NCBI GenBank assembly: GCA_002372735.1
Contig: DFIE01000046.1
Span: 280 to 6,470 of the forward strand
From: Clostridiales bacterium UBA3705
Lineage (GTDB): Bacteria; Bacillota_A; Clostridia; Oscillospirales; Oscillospiraceae
Direction: 5' to 3'
DNA length: 6,191 bases
Made by a program: the position numbers and the translations under genes. How positions within the stretch are numbered: position 1 is the first letter of the stretch; the number at the start of each line of letters is the position of its first letter. This document shows positions 1 through 6,191 of this stretch, piece by piece. The notes below the pieces were generated by a model. It searched no databases and was not told where the DNA came from. It saw only the letters and a list, made by a program, of their open reading frames with translations.

Positions 1-57
1 GAGTGCCGCCGATGCTTTTGGTATGCCTCAAGCCGTGCATAGCGCTGCCGGCCGTGC

Positions 58-3000
58 CTATGAAAGCTCGTGCCGGACGTGGCTGCCATCCTGCCCCTTC
101 AAAACCCGAAGCTTTTGGGGGATACACTCCTCCAGCTTGTCCACATGGGAGATGATTCCCACCGAGCGGCTGCCCTCGGCCAGCTGCTGCAGCACCGTAA
201 CGGCGTTTTCCAATGCACCGGCGTCCAAAGAGCCAAAGCCCTCGTCGATGAACAGGGTGTCAATGCCAATGCCGCCGGCCCGGGCCTGGATCACGTCGGA
301 AAGTCCCAGGGCCAGGGCCAAAGACACCTGGAAGCTCTCTCCGCCGGAGAGAGAGGCGGAGGACCGCTGTTTGCCGGTTGCCACGTCCAGTACCTCAATT
401 TCCAGCCCGCCGGAGGCATTTGCTCTGCCGGCGGCGGCTGTGTGCACCAGGGTGTACCGGCCGCCGCTCATCACGTCCAGCCGGCGGTTGGCCATTTCCA
501 GCACCTGGCGGAAGATAGCGCCCATCACATAGCGGGCAAAGCTGAGCTTTCCACCCTCACTGCTGGCGCCCATGGCCAGCTCCGCTAATCGGCTGAGCCG
601 GCGCCAGGCGGGATCTGTGGCGGACAGCTTTTCCAGGCAGTCGGCAATGGTCTGCCGGCCGGCGCTGTGAAGGGCCAGGCGCTGGGCAGCGGCAGCGGCC
701 TGGGTGCGCAGCAACTCTTGCTGCGCCTCTGCTTCAGCAAGCTGCTGCTCCAGCAGTGCGGGGTCGGTGTAATGCAGACCCTGTGTCTGTACGCTGAGCT
801 CCTCCACCCGGCTCCTGCTGTGCTGCAGGCTGTAGCGGTGGTCGTTCAGCGTTTGCCGGCGGGCGGCGATCCACTGCTCCGGGTCCTGCCCGGCCAGGGG
901 AGCGAGGACCTTGTCCAGGGCGGTCTCGTCCGGCAGCTGCTGTCTGGCCAGGGCCTGGGCCAGTTTGTTTTCAGCCTGCTCCAGGGCTTGCAGCAATAGC
1001 GGCAGCGCCCGCTGCTGTTCCTCCTTGGCGCCTTGCAGACGGGCGAGCTTGCTGTTGTGCAGGTCTGCCTGCTCCTGCAGCCGGGTCAGCGTCTGCTGCA
1101 GCTGCGTCTGCTCGTCTGCCAGTGCGTCCAGCTTTGCCTGGGCCAGGGCTTTGGAGTCAAATTCCAGATCTCCTGCCAGCAGGGCTGCCTCAGTGGTCAG
1201 GGCGGTACACTGTTGCTCCAAGGTGCTGATTTGCGCCCGGGCAGTGCCGAGATCCGCTTCCAGCTTTTGTTGGTTCTGCTCCAGACGGCCAATCTGCCCG
1301 GCAAGCGCGGCACGCCGATCTGTGCGCGCCTGCGCTGTTTTCAGGGCGTCGGCTGTTGTACGGGCGGCCTCCTGTGCTGCCAGAATGGCCCGGGGCAGAT
1401 AGTCCGGTGCGACAAGCGTGTCCCAGTTCTCGCAGCCAGCCAGCAGGGGCCTGGCAAGATTGACAAGATTATTCTGCTGCAGGGCCAGGGTGGTTCGGCC
1501 ACGGCTTAATTCTTCCTCTGCCCGGCGCCGTGCAGTCTCCAGTCGATCCAGGGCCTTTTTGGCCTGCTCCACCTCCTTCTGGGTGGGCACATTGCCGGCC
1601 TGAACCGCAAAGCCGGCTTCCTGTCCGGGCAAAAAGTCTGTGCCGCAAACAGGGCAGCGGGCATGGCCATGGGTCTGCAGCGTCTGGCGCAGCTGGTTTG
1701 CCATCAGTCCTGCCTGCCCGTCCAGAAACTGCTGATACAGCCTGTGGTGCTTGTCCGCAGCCTGTCGGGCCTGCTCCAGCAGCCTGCCGTAGTCCAGGAC
1801 CTGGCTGTCCAGGTCCTTTTGGATTTTCTCCAGCCGGGCAACACCCTGTACAATGCCCTGCGGGCCCTGCAGAGTCTCCAGCGCCAGGTCAGCCTTCTCT
1901 TTTGCCTCCCGGGCGCGATCTGCGGCGGCCTCGGCACCGTCCAGGGCTGTCCAATCGAGCCGGCATTGGTCCAACTGGGCAGCCTGCCGGGCCTGCTGTC
2001 GTTCCAGGGTTTCCTGGTTTGCTCTGCCCCGGGCCAGAGAATTCTTTGCCTGGTCCAGTGCCTGCCTTTTTTGGGCCAGGGCCCTGTACCGGGGCAGCTG
2101 CTCCTCCAGTTTGTGTTGGGCAAGCCTGGTCTGCTCCAAGGTTTTGCGCAGGGGCTCTGCGTCCAGAAGGGCCTTTTTGGCCTGCGCCTGCTTGGGAATC
2201 TGGACACACAGGGCCTGCTCGGTCTGGTCCAGCTCTCTGCGTGCCTGCGCCAGTGCCTGTTTTGCACTGTCTCTTGTCCGGCGGGCGGGGTCTACCTGGC
2301 GCAGCGCCTGCTCTGCCTGCTGCAGCTCCAGCTCCAGAGCGGCCATCCTGGGCGCTTGTTCCTCCAGGGAACGGACAAGATTCCGCTGCTTTGTCAGCTC
2401 CTCCAGCTTTCGGTTGTCTGCCAGGGCGGTACCCTGCAGGGTGTGCAGCCGGTCCAGGCCGGCTTGGCTCAGGCCCATGGCATCCCGGGCCTGCCGGACA
2501 GCCAGGGTCTCACTGTCCAGCAGAGCGTCCAGCTTCTGCTTTAGCAGAGGGTCCTGAGCCAGCAGCGGCGGATCCGCATCGGCAAAGGCGGTGTGCAGGC
2601 AGTGCTCCACCGCCTGGCTGTGGTCCCGCCGGCGATTTTCCAGCTCCTTTTTTGCCTCGTCCAGCAGGGTCTGATAGCGCACATAGGCGCTGCTGTCAAA
2701 AATCCTGCCCAGGATCTCGCCCTTGACCTTAGAGTCCGCCGATAAGAACTGGCGGAATTCCCCCTGGGCCAGCATTACAATCTTGCGGAACTGATCCACG
2801 TTCAAGCCCAAAAGCTCCTCACAGCGTTTGGTTACCGGATTGTGACCGTTGATAATTTCCTCCGGCAGGCGGAGCTGGGCGGTGATCGTGGGATCCCGAT
2901 ACCCTGCCTCAGCACCCCGCTTTTTGGGAAAGTGGATCTGGCGCGTCACGGTGTAGCGCTTGCCCAGGTGGTCAAATACCAGCTCCACCACGGTGTCTAC

Positions 3001-3219
3001 AGACTTGTCCACATAGTCGGAGTGGAGCACCCCGGGGTCCCGCTGGGTGCCGCTGGATTTGCCGTAAAGTGCAAAGGTAATGGCGTCAAACAGGGTGGTT
3101 TTGCCGGCTCCGGTGTCACCCACGATGAGATAGATCCCACTGCCGCCGGAAGGGAAGGTTACGGTTTCGGGCCCCACAAAGGAGCCGAAGGCGGTCATGG
3201 TCAGTTGAATCGGCTTCAT
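58..3219 (-). CDS. sbcC: SbcC, ATPase/coiled-coil subunit of the SbcCD nuclease (Rad50 family)
   Basis: This 1053-residue protein is the SMC-like ATPase that works with SbcD to open and cut DNA hairpins, palindromes and protein-blocked ends. The N-terminal ABC half has the Walker A motif GDTGAGKTT at residues 34-42 (Lys40) and the Q-loop glutamine near 152 (MLAQGEF). Two long coiled-coil arms rich in Ala, Gln, Leu and Glu run from about 180 to 880. The zinc hook CPVC sits at 522-525, almost exactly mid-protein, as expected for Rad50-type dimerisation. The C-terminal half has the ABC signature LSGGE at 957-961, Walker B LFIDE ending at Asp992-Glu993, a D-loop SLD at 997-999 and the H-loop His near 1025. 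Length matches bacterial SbcC (about 1000-1050). The ATG overlaps the sbcD stop as ATGA, and AAGGAGG (3227-3233) lies 7 nt upstream, so translation is coupled and the start is secure. The frame is intact, with no sign of transfer or decay. Confidence 0.97.
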   Translation of the reverse strand: MKPIQLTMTAFGSFVGPETVTFPSGGSGIYLIVGDTGAGKTTLFDAITFALYGKSSGTQRDPGVLHSDYVDKSVDTVVELVFDHLGKRYTVTRQIHFPKKRGAEAGYRDPTITAQLRLPEEIINGHNPVTKRCEELLGLNVDQFRKIVMLAQGEFRQFLSADSKVKGEILGRIFDSSAYVRYQTLLDEAKKELENRRRDHSQAVEHCLHTAFADADPPLLAQDPLLKQKLDALLDSETLAVRQARDAMGLSQAGLDRLHTLQGTALADNRKLEELTKQRNLVRSLEEQAPRMAALELELQQAEQALRQVDPARRTRDSAKQALAQARRELDQTEQALCVQIPKQAQAKKALLDAEPLRKTLEQTRLAQHKLEEQLPRYRALAQKRQALDQAKNSLARGRANQETLERQQARQAAQLDQCRLDWTALDGAEAAADRAREAKEKADLALETLQGPQGIVQGVARLEKIQKDLDSQVLDYGRLLEQARQAADKHHRLYQQFLDGQAGLMANQLRQTLQTHGHARCPVCGTDFLPGQEAGFAVQAGNVPTQKEVEQAKKALDRLETARRRAEEELSRGRTTLALQQNNLVNLARPLLAGCENWDTLVAPDYLPRAILAAQEAARTTADALKTAQARTDRRAALAGQIGRLEQNQQKLEADLGTARAQISTLEQQCTALTTEAALLAGDLEFDSKALAQAKLDALADEQTQLQQTLTRLQEQADLHNSKLARLQGAKEEQQRALPLLLQALEQAENKLAQALARQQLPDETALDKVLAPLAGQDPEQWIAARRQTLNDHRYSLQHSRSRVEELSVQTQGLHYTDPALLEQQLAEAEAQQELLRTQAAAAAQRLALHSAGRQTIADCLEKLSATDPAWRRLSRLAELAMGASSEGGKLSFARYVMGAIFRQVLEMANRRLDVMSGGRYTLVHTAAAGRANASGGLEIEVLDVATGKQRSSASLSGGESFQVSLALALGLSDVIQARAGGIGIDTLFIDEGFGSLDAGALENAVTVLQQLAEGSRSVGIISHVDKLEECIPQKLRVLKGQDGSHVRHELS

Positions 3220-4445
3220 GCTTCGGCCTCCTTGGTAAATATTTCCACTGCCCGGAGGGTCAGATCCCGGTCGGTTGTGTCCCTTGGGGTGTTTCGCAGC
3301 AGCTCTGCCAGCAGGTGCATCGCCTCCAGCTCTTCGGGCTCGGGCTCCGTACCGCTGCTGCGCTCGGTGTAAAAGTCGGCAAACAGACCCTCAATAGGCT
3401 GCTGCTCCAGATCGGCCAGCTCCGGGGCGGCAGCCTGGCCGTCAAAGTGACGGAACTCACTGCTCCAATCCAGCAGAATGCTGCCCTGTTGCTCTGCTGC
3501 AGCCTGAAAATGAGTGATCGCCTCCGTGGTCATTGGCCGGTCGGTCAGCACAATGCGCAAATATTCGCCCCTGCTGCCGTTCTCCAGCGCCCGGCAGATC
3601 TCCTCAAAGCTGCCCCGCAGCTCCCGCATGGGGTGCAGGGGTGGGATGTCCAGTACCTGGGTCTGCACCGGGGTACCCTTTGCTCCCAGATCCACCAGCA
3701 CCGGGCCCTTGCGGGGCTGCCGCAGCTCGCTGAAATGATAACACATGGGCGTGCCCGCATAGCGGACCTCCGCCCGCCCCACACTGTAGGCCGCATGGAT
3801 ATGGCCCAGGGCCACATAGTCAAAGCCGTCAAAGGCGGTGTAATCTACCTGGCCCACACCGCCGACCACAGACTCTGATCCGCCCCGCAGCCCCTCTTTG
3901 CCGCCACAGGTCACGTTTTGGTGGGCCAGCAGCACGTTGCGCCGGGTAAAGTCGATGCTCTGGGCGGCCAGCACCCTGCGCACTGCGGTGTCGTAATCCC
4001 GGATGCTCTCGTCCCCAAGCACCAGACCGGCCTGGGCAGGGAAGAGGTAGGGCATTAACCAGAAGTCCACCGGGCCGTAGGTGTCATGCAGGGTCACATG
4101 GGGCAGCTCCCTGGCCAGTTCTCCGGCGATGTGTACATTCTGTTTAGACAGGCTCTCCCGAAAGCAGGCCAGCCGCTTGCCGGAATCGTGGTTGCCCGCG
4201 CAGATCAGCACCGGGATTTTTATGGCTGCCAGGCCGTCCACCAGACGGCTCAGCAGTGCCACCGCATCTGCCGGGGGCATGCCCCGGTCATAGACGTCTC
4301 CTGCAATCACCACAGCATCCGGCCGCAGCACTGCTGCCCGGGCAAGAAACGCCTCTGTCCAGTGGCTCTGGTCCCCCTGCTCCAGCAGGGACAGGCCGTG
4401 GAGCAGCTTGCCGAAATGCAAATCTGCCAGGTGTAAAAACCGCAT
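3216..4445 (-). CDS. sbcD: SbcD, Mre11-type nuclease subunit of SbcCD
   Basis: This 409-residue metallophosphoesterase is the Mn-dependent nuclease partner of SbcC in DNA end processing and hairpin cleavage. The calcineurin-like motifs appear in order: DLH at residues 8-10, GDVYDR from Gly49 (metal ligand Asp50), GNHD at 84-87, the LLAHQ histidine at 175 and GHIH at 214-217. The C-terminal part (about 240-409) is the capping and SbcC-interacting region. Length is close to E. coli SbcD (about 400). The frame stays open 39 codons further upstream, to 4562, but I choose the ATG at 4445 for three reasons. The family begins MRFLHLADLH-like. A GGGAGG ribosome binding site (4455-4460) lies 9 nt upstream. 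The strong promoter at 4477-4505 lies inside the longer version. The gene ends in a 4-bp overlap with sbcC, so the pair is one operon. Confidence 0.96.
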   Translation of the reverse strand: MRFLHLADLHFGKLLHGLSLLEQGDQSHWTEAFLARAAVLRPDAVVIAGDVYDRGMPPADAVALLSRLVDGLAAIKIPVLICAGNHDSGKRLACFRESLSKQNVHIAGELARELPHVTLHDTYGPVDFWLMPYLFPAQAGLVLGDESIRDYDTAVRRVLAAQSIDFTRRNVLLAHQNVTCGGKEGLRGGSESVVGGVGQVDYTAFDGFDYVALGHIHAAYSVGRAEVRYAGTPMCYHFSELRQPRKGPVLVDLGAKGTPVQTQVLDIPPLHPMRELRGSFEEICRALENGSRGEYLRIVLTDRPMTTEAITHFQAAAEQQGSILLDWSSEFRHFDGQAAAPELADLEQQPIEGLFADFYTERSSGTEPEPEELEAMHLLAELLRNTPRDTTDRDLTLRAVEIFTKEAEA

Positions 4446-4476
4446 GAATACCCGCCTCCCGGTCAATTTTTTGATC

Positions 4477-4505
4477 ATTATAGCATATATTTCCCCCTTG
4501 TGCAA
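4477..4505 (-). promoter_or_regulatory. Sigma-A promoter of sbcDC
   Basis: Read on the minus strand, a perfect -10 TATAAT (4482-4477) is preceded by TG one base upstream, giving the extended -10 TGCTATAAT. TTGCAC (4505-4500) lies at the ideal 17-bp spacing; it matches only 3 of 6 consensus -35 bases, which the extended -10 would offset. Transcription should start near 4468-4471, leaving a leader of about 25 nt before the sbcD ATG at 4445. I see no LexA/DinR-type operator (CGAAC-N4-GTTCG) here, so SOS control is not supported. Confidence 0.8.
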
Positions 4506-4555
4506 GCCAAAAGCCCCACCCCCCGGAAAAGCGTGCCCCAGGCTGCAAAAAAAGG

Positions 4556-4584
4556 TTGACACCGGGGCGGACTTCTGCTAATAT
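4556..4584 (+). promoter_or_regulatory. Sigma-A promoter of the T-box-cysE-cysS transcript
   Basis: A perfect -35 TTGACA (4556-4561) is followed, after 17 bp, by TAATAT (4579-4584) with TG one base upstream, an extended -10. An alternative -10, TATACT at 4582-4587, is closer to consensus but would need a 20-bp spacer. Seven adenines (4547-4553) just upstream of the -35 could act as an UP-like A-tract. The predicted start is near 4591, immediately before T-box Stem I. This promoter points away from the sbcD promoter; 50 bp (4506-4555) separate the two -35 boxes. Confidence 0.8.
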
Positions 4585-4752
4585 ACTGAAATAGATGAAT
4601 ATTCGCGACGAACGGGAAGAGTAGCCGCAGCCGGCCTGTACCAGAGAGCTTTCCCCCAGGCTGAAAGGGAGAGCCGCAGTGCCTGCGGTGAAGTGCGCCC
4701 GGGAGCGAAGGGGAGACCCCGCACGGGCCGCGTCAGTGCCCAAGTGAGAAAT

Positions 4753-4784
4753 CAGAGTGGAACCGCGGTGACACACCGCCTCTG
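4753..4784 (+). promoter_or_regulatory. T-box antiterminator element
   Basis: CAGAG (4753-4757) pairs with CTCTG (4780-4784). The 7-nt bulge TGGAACC (4758-4764) is left unpaired to receive the NCCA end of uncharged tRNA. GCGGTG (4765-4770) pairs with CACCGC (4774-4779) across an ACA loop. The 3' strands of both helices are the same bases that form the left arm of the terminator, so the two structures cannot coexist. This is the canonical T-box antitermination switch. Confidence 0.93.
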
Positions 4785-4809
4785 GAGCAATCCGGAGGCG
4801 GTGTTTTTT
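4773..4809 (+). terminator. Rho-independent terminator of the T-box leader
   Basis: A 14-bp stem (4773-4786 with 4791-4804, one G-U wobble) closes a GCAA GNRA-type tetraloop (4787-4790). It is followed by a T run reaching 4809. It ends transcription when charged tRNA-Cys prevents stabilisation of the antiterminator. It lies about 65 nt before cysE, so it acts as an attenuator and not as the end of an upstream gene. Confidence 0.95.
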
Positions 4810-4865
4810 CCAACGCCTGTCCGGGTATCATCAATAGGGAGCGGCGCCTGTCGCCCGCCTCCGGG

Positions 4866-4872
4866 AAGGGAG
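4866..4872 (+). promoter_or_regulatory. Ribosome binding site of cysE (start-deciding)
   Basis: The purine run GGGAAGGGAG ends at 4872. Its best anti-SD match, AAGGGAG (4866-4872), is only 2 nt from the ATG at 4875 but 8 nt from an in-frame GTG at 4881, which would be the better-spaced start. Part of the run (4863-4865) also belongs to a segment complementary to the terminator's right arm. Confidence 0.55.
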
Positions 4873-4874
4873 AA

Positions 4875-5525
4875 ATGCCTGTGTATCTGAAGGAAACCAT
4901 CCAGGCTTACAAACGCAACGACCCTGCCGCCCGCAGCGGCTTTGAAGTGTTTTTTCTGTACAGCGGCCTTCACGCTGACATTGACTACCGCATTGCCCAT
5001 TGGTTCCACACCCATGGGATGAAGTTTATTGCCCGTTTTATCTCCCAGTGGTCCAGACTCTGGACCGGCATAGAGATCCATCCCGGTGCCACCATTGGCC
5101 GGCGGCTGGTCATTGACCACGGCAGCGGCGTGGTCATTGGCGAGACGGTGGAGATCGGTGACGACTGCCTGCTCTATCAGGGGGCGACCCTGGGCGGCAC
5201 GGGGATCAGCCACGGCAAGCGCCATCCCACCCTGGGCAACAATGTGATGGTTGGCTCCGGCGCCAAGGTGCTGGGCCCCTTCAAGGTGGGGGACAACGCC
5301 AAAATTGCGGCAAACTCCGTAGTTCTGCGGGAGGTACCCCCCAACTGCACCGTGGTCGGAATCCCCGGCCGGATTGTCCGGGTAGAGGGGGCAAAGCTGG
5401 ACCACACCCACACCCCCGATCCCATTGCCCTGGAGCTGGAGGCCCTGCGGAAGCGCATCCAGGCGCTGGAGGAAGAACGAGGCATCCCGCAGCCGGCAAC
5501 CGCCCAAACCCTGTCCAATCAATAA
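4875..5525 (+). CDS. cysE: Serine O-acetyltransferase (CysE, Gram-positive short form)
   Basis: The enzyme transfers acetyl from acetyl-CoA to L-serine, making O-acetylserine, the committed step of cysteine synthesis; the family is usually feedback-inhibited by cysteine. It has 216 residues, about the length of Bacillus CysE and shorter than the 273-residue E. coli form because the N-terminal helical domain is reduced. A helical N-terminus (1-62, with the conserved DPAARS and RIAHW stretches) leads into a left-handed beta-helix of hexapeptide repeats (about 64-170). Aligned with E. coli, Glu67 (in IEIHP) sits where Asp143 is, His82 (in DHGSG) where catalytic His158 is, and Arg116-His117 where Arg192-His193 are. 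LYQGATLGGTG and GIPGRIV are family hallmarks. A helix with heptad-spaced hydrophobics (Leu188, Leu191, Ile195, Leu198) ends the protein. The start may instead be GTG at 4881, giving 214 residues. It is the first gene after the Cys T-box; B. subtilis also has a T-box upstream of cysE-cysS. Confidence 0.95.
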   Translation: MPVYLKETIQAYKRNDPAARSGFEVFFLYSGLHADIDYRIAHWFHTHGMKFIARFISQWSRLWTGIEIHPGATIGRRLVIDHGSGVVIGETVEIGDDCLLYQGATLGGTGISHGKRHPTLGNNVMVGSGAKVLGPFKVGDNAKIAANSVVLREVPPNCTVVGIPGRIVRVEGAKLDHTHTPDPIALELEALRKRIQALEEERGIPQPATAQTLSNQ

Positions 5526-5550
5526 TCAAACCTGCAAAGGAGAAGATACT

Positions 5551-6191
5551 ATGTACCTGTACAATTCCCTGACAAGAAAGAAGGAACTCTTTGTTCCCAA
5601 TCATCCTGACATTGTCAAGATGTACACCTGCGGCCCCACGGTGTACCACTACGCCCACATCGGCAATCTGCGCTCCTATATCATGGAGGACGTGCTGGAG
5701 AAGTACCTGCGTTACGCAGGCTACAACGTCAAGCGGGTGATGAACATCACCGACGTGGGTCACCTGTCCTCTGACGGCGACACCGGCGAGGACAAGATGC
5801 TCAAGGGCGCCAAGCGGGAGCACAAAACCGTCATGGAAATCGCCAAGATGTACACCGACGCCTTTTTTGAGGACTGCCGCAAGCTGAACATCAAGCGGCC
5901 CGACGTGGTGGAGCCTGCCACCAACTGCATTGACAACTATATCCATATCATTGAAACCCTGCTGGAAAAGGGTTTTGCCTATCAGGCGGGGGGCAATGTC
6001 TACTTTGACACCTCCAAGCTGGAAAAGTACTATGTTTTTAACGACTTCAACGCCGAGGATCTGGACGTGGGCGTCCGTGAGGGCGTGGAGGAGGACGTGA
6101 ACAAGCGCAACAAAAACGACTTTGTCCTATGGTTCACCCAGTCCAAGTTTGAAGACCAGGCGCTCAAGTGGGATTCCCCCTGGGGCGTGGG
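5551..6191 (+). CDS. cysS: Cysteinyl-tRNA synthetase, 5' part (cut by window end)
   Basis: This class I synthetase charges tRNA-Cys with cysteine, the same tRNA sensed by the leader upstream. The 213 codons seen cover most of the Rossmann catalytic domain. They include CGPTVYHYAHIGNLR, with the zinc-ligand Cys27 and the HIGN signature at 36-39, then NITDVGHLSSDGDTGEDKM (about 65-83), FDTSKLEKYY, and KNDFVLWFTQSKFED before WDSPWGVG, where the window stops. The second zinc region (normally WHIEC), the KMSKS loop and the anticodon-binding domain lie beyond the edge. The family is about 460-480 residues. AAAGGAG (5536-5542) is 8 nt before the ATG, and the gene follows cysE by 25 bp with no terminator between, so the two are co-transcribed. 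The segment after NITDV differs from the common NFTDVDDK form, pointing to a distinct CysRS subgroup. Confidence 0.96.
   Translation, partial: MYLYNSLTRKKELFVPNHPDIVKMYTCGPTVYHYAHIGNLRSYIMEDVLEKYLRYAGYNVKRVMNITDVGHLSSDGDTGEDKMLKGAKREHKTVMEIAKMYTDAFFEDCRKLNIKRPDVVEPATNCIDNYIHIIETLLEKGFAYQAGGNVYFDTSKLEKYYVFNDFNAEDLDVGVREGVEEDVNKRNKNDFVLWFTQSKFEDQALKWDSPWGV

Larger units (their letters stand above)
4591..4810 (+). ncRNA. Cysteine-specific T-box riboswitch leader
   Basis: This leader senses the charging state of tRNA-Cys and controls read-through into cysE-cysS. Stem I spans 4602-4709. TTCGC (4602-4606) pairs with GCGAA (4705-4709), a GA/kink-turn element follows, then CGGG (4613-4616) pairs with CCCG (4698-4701). 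The specifier loop has AGTA (4620-4623) facing GAA (4690-4692), the usual S-turn. The specifier codon TGC (4694-4696) is followed by a purine, so the match is tRNA-Cys with anticodon GCA. GCCGCAG (4624-4630) pairs with CTGCGGT (4683-4689). The AGAGAG bulge is at 4643-4648, and an apical stem (4649-4655 with 4667-4673) carries the conserved GGCTGAAA-type loop. A small hairpin at 4710-4720 and Stem III at 4722-4746 follow. The T-box is at 4754-4768. The UGGA bulge implies discriminator base U73, which bacterial tRNA-Cys has. Confidence 0.95.

Noticed and set aside
1..40. Possible start of a third minus-strand gene at ATG 40-38, just after the sbcC stop (MHGLRHTKSIGGT to the edge)
   Set aside because: It has only 13 codons before the window ends, no Shine-Dalgarno sequence and no recognisable family; sequence left of the window would settle it.
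1..42. Possible tail of a convergent plus-strand gene (ending CRRCFWYASSRA, stop TAG at 40-42)
   Set aside because: Fourteen codons are too few to judge, and there is no terminator between it and sbcC.
33..57. Repeated GCCGTGC at the left edge, considered as a terminator hairpin for sbcDC
   Set aside because: The copies are direct, not inverted, and no T run follows; no terminator for sbcDC is visible in the window.
1530..2726. Long plus-strand open frames (398, 293 and 234 codons) opposite sbcC
   Set aside because: They are low-complexity, Pro/Ala/Gly/Ser/Cys- or Leu/Gln-rich translations lying antisense to the coiled-coil part of an intact sbcC. They resemble no family I know, and the GC-rich repetitive coding strand explains the lack of stops.
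4514..4524. C-rich tract (G-rich on the minus strand), considered as a G-quadruplex
   Set aside because: Only two close G-runs and a distant third are present, so four tracts with short loops are not available.
4446..4560. LexA/DinR-type SOS operator for sbcDC
   Set aside because: No CGAAC-N4-GTTCG-like sequence is present near the sbcD promoter.
4446..4562. Longer SbcD start at 4562 or 4478
   Set aside because: Both upstream ATGs lie at or upstream of the sbcD -10, and the added residues are not SbcD-like; the ATG at 4445 has a good ribosome binding site.
4752..5946. Minus-strand open frames across the T-box, cysE and cysS
   Set aside because: They lie antisense to clearly recognised genes and a structured leader, and have no credible ribosome binding site or protein family.

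Overview
The window looks like chromosomal DNA of a GC-rich Firmicute, probably a clostridial (Oscillospiraceae/Ruminococcaceae-like) bacterium. This rests on the T-box riboswitch leader, strong AAGGAGG-type ribosome binding sites, sigma-A promoters with TTGACA/TATAAT-like boxes, the short Gram-positive form of serine acetyltransferase, and a CysRS sequence variant I associate with Clostridia. The species cannot be named from the sequence alone.

Left two thirds (58-4445, minus strand): a two-gene sbcD-sbcC operon. It encodes the SbcCD (Mre11-Rad50-like) nuclease complex, with sbcD first and sbcC overlapping it by 4 bp (ATGA). A good sigma-A promoter with an extended -10 lies just upstream of sbcD. 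Both genes are intact and carry all the expected catalytic motifs. The large antisense open frames over sbcC reflect its GC-rich, Ala/Gln/Leu-biased coiled-coil sequence and are not genes.

Centre (4446-4874): a divergent intergenic region of about 430 bases. It holds the leftward sbcD promoter, a 50-bp gap between the two -35 boxes, a rightward promoter, and a complete cysteine-specific T-box leader. The leader can be folded base by base: Stem I with a UGC specifier, Stem III, and a T-box/antiterminator mutually exclusive with an intrinsic terminator. About 65 nt of untranslated leader follows before cysE.

Right end (4875-6191, plus strand): cysE (serine O-acetyltransferase), then cysS (cysteinyl-tRNA synthetase, cut by the window edge), 25 bp apart and both downstream of the T-box. 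The logic is clear: when uncharged tRNA-Cys accumulates, the leader antiterminates, and the cell makes more O-acetylserine for cysteine synthesis and more of the enzyme that charges tRNA-Cys.

I found no mobile element, CRISPR array, rRNA/tRNA gene or unknown gene system. The most interesting details are the fully readable Cys T-box and a possible second RNA switch between the freed terminator arm and the cysE ribosome-binding region.
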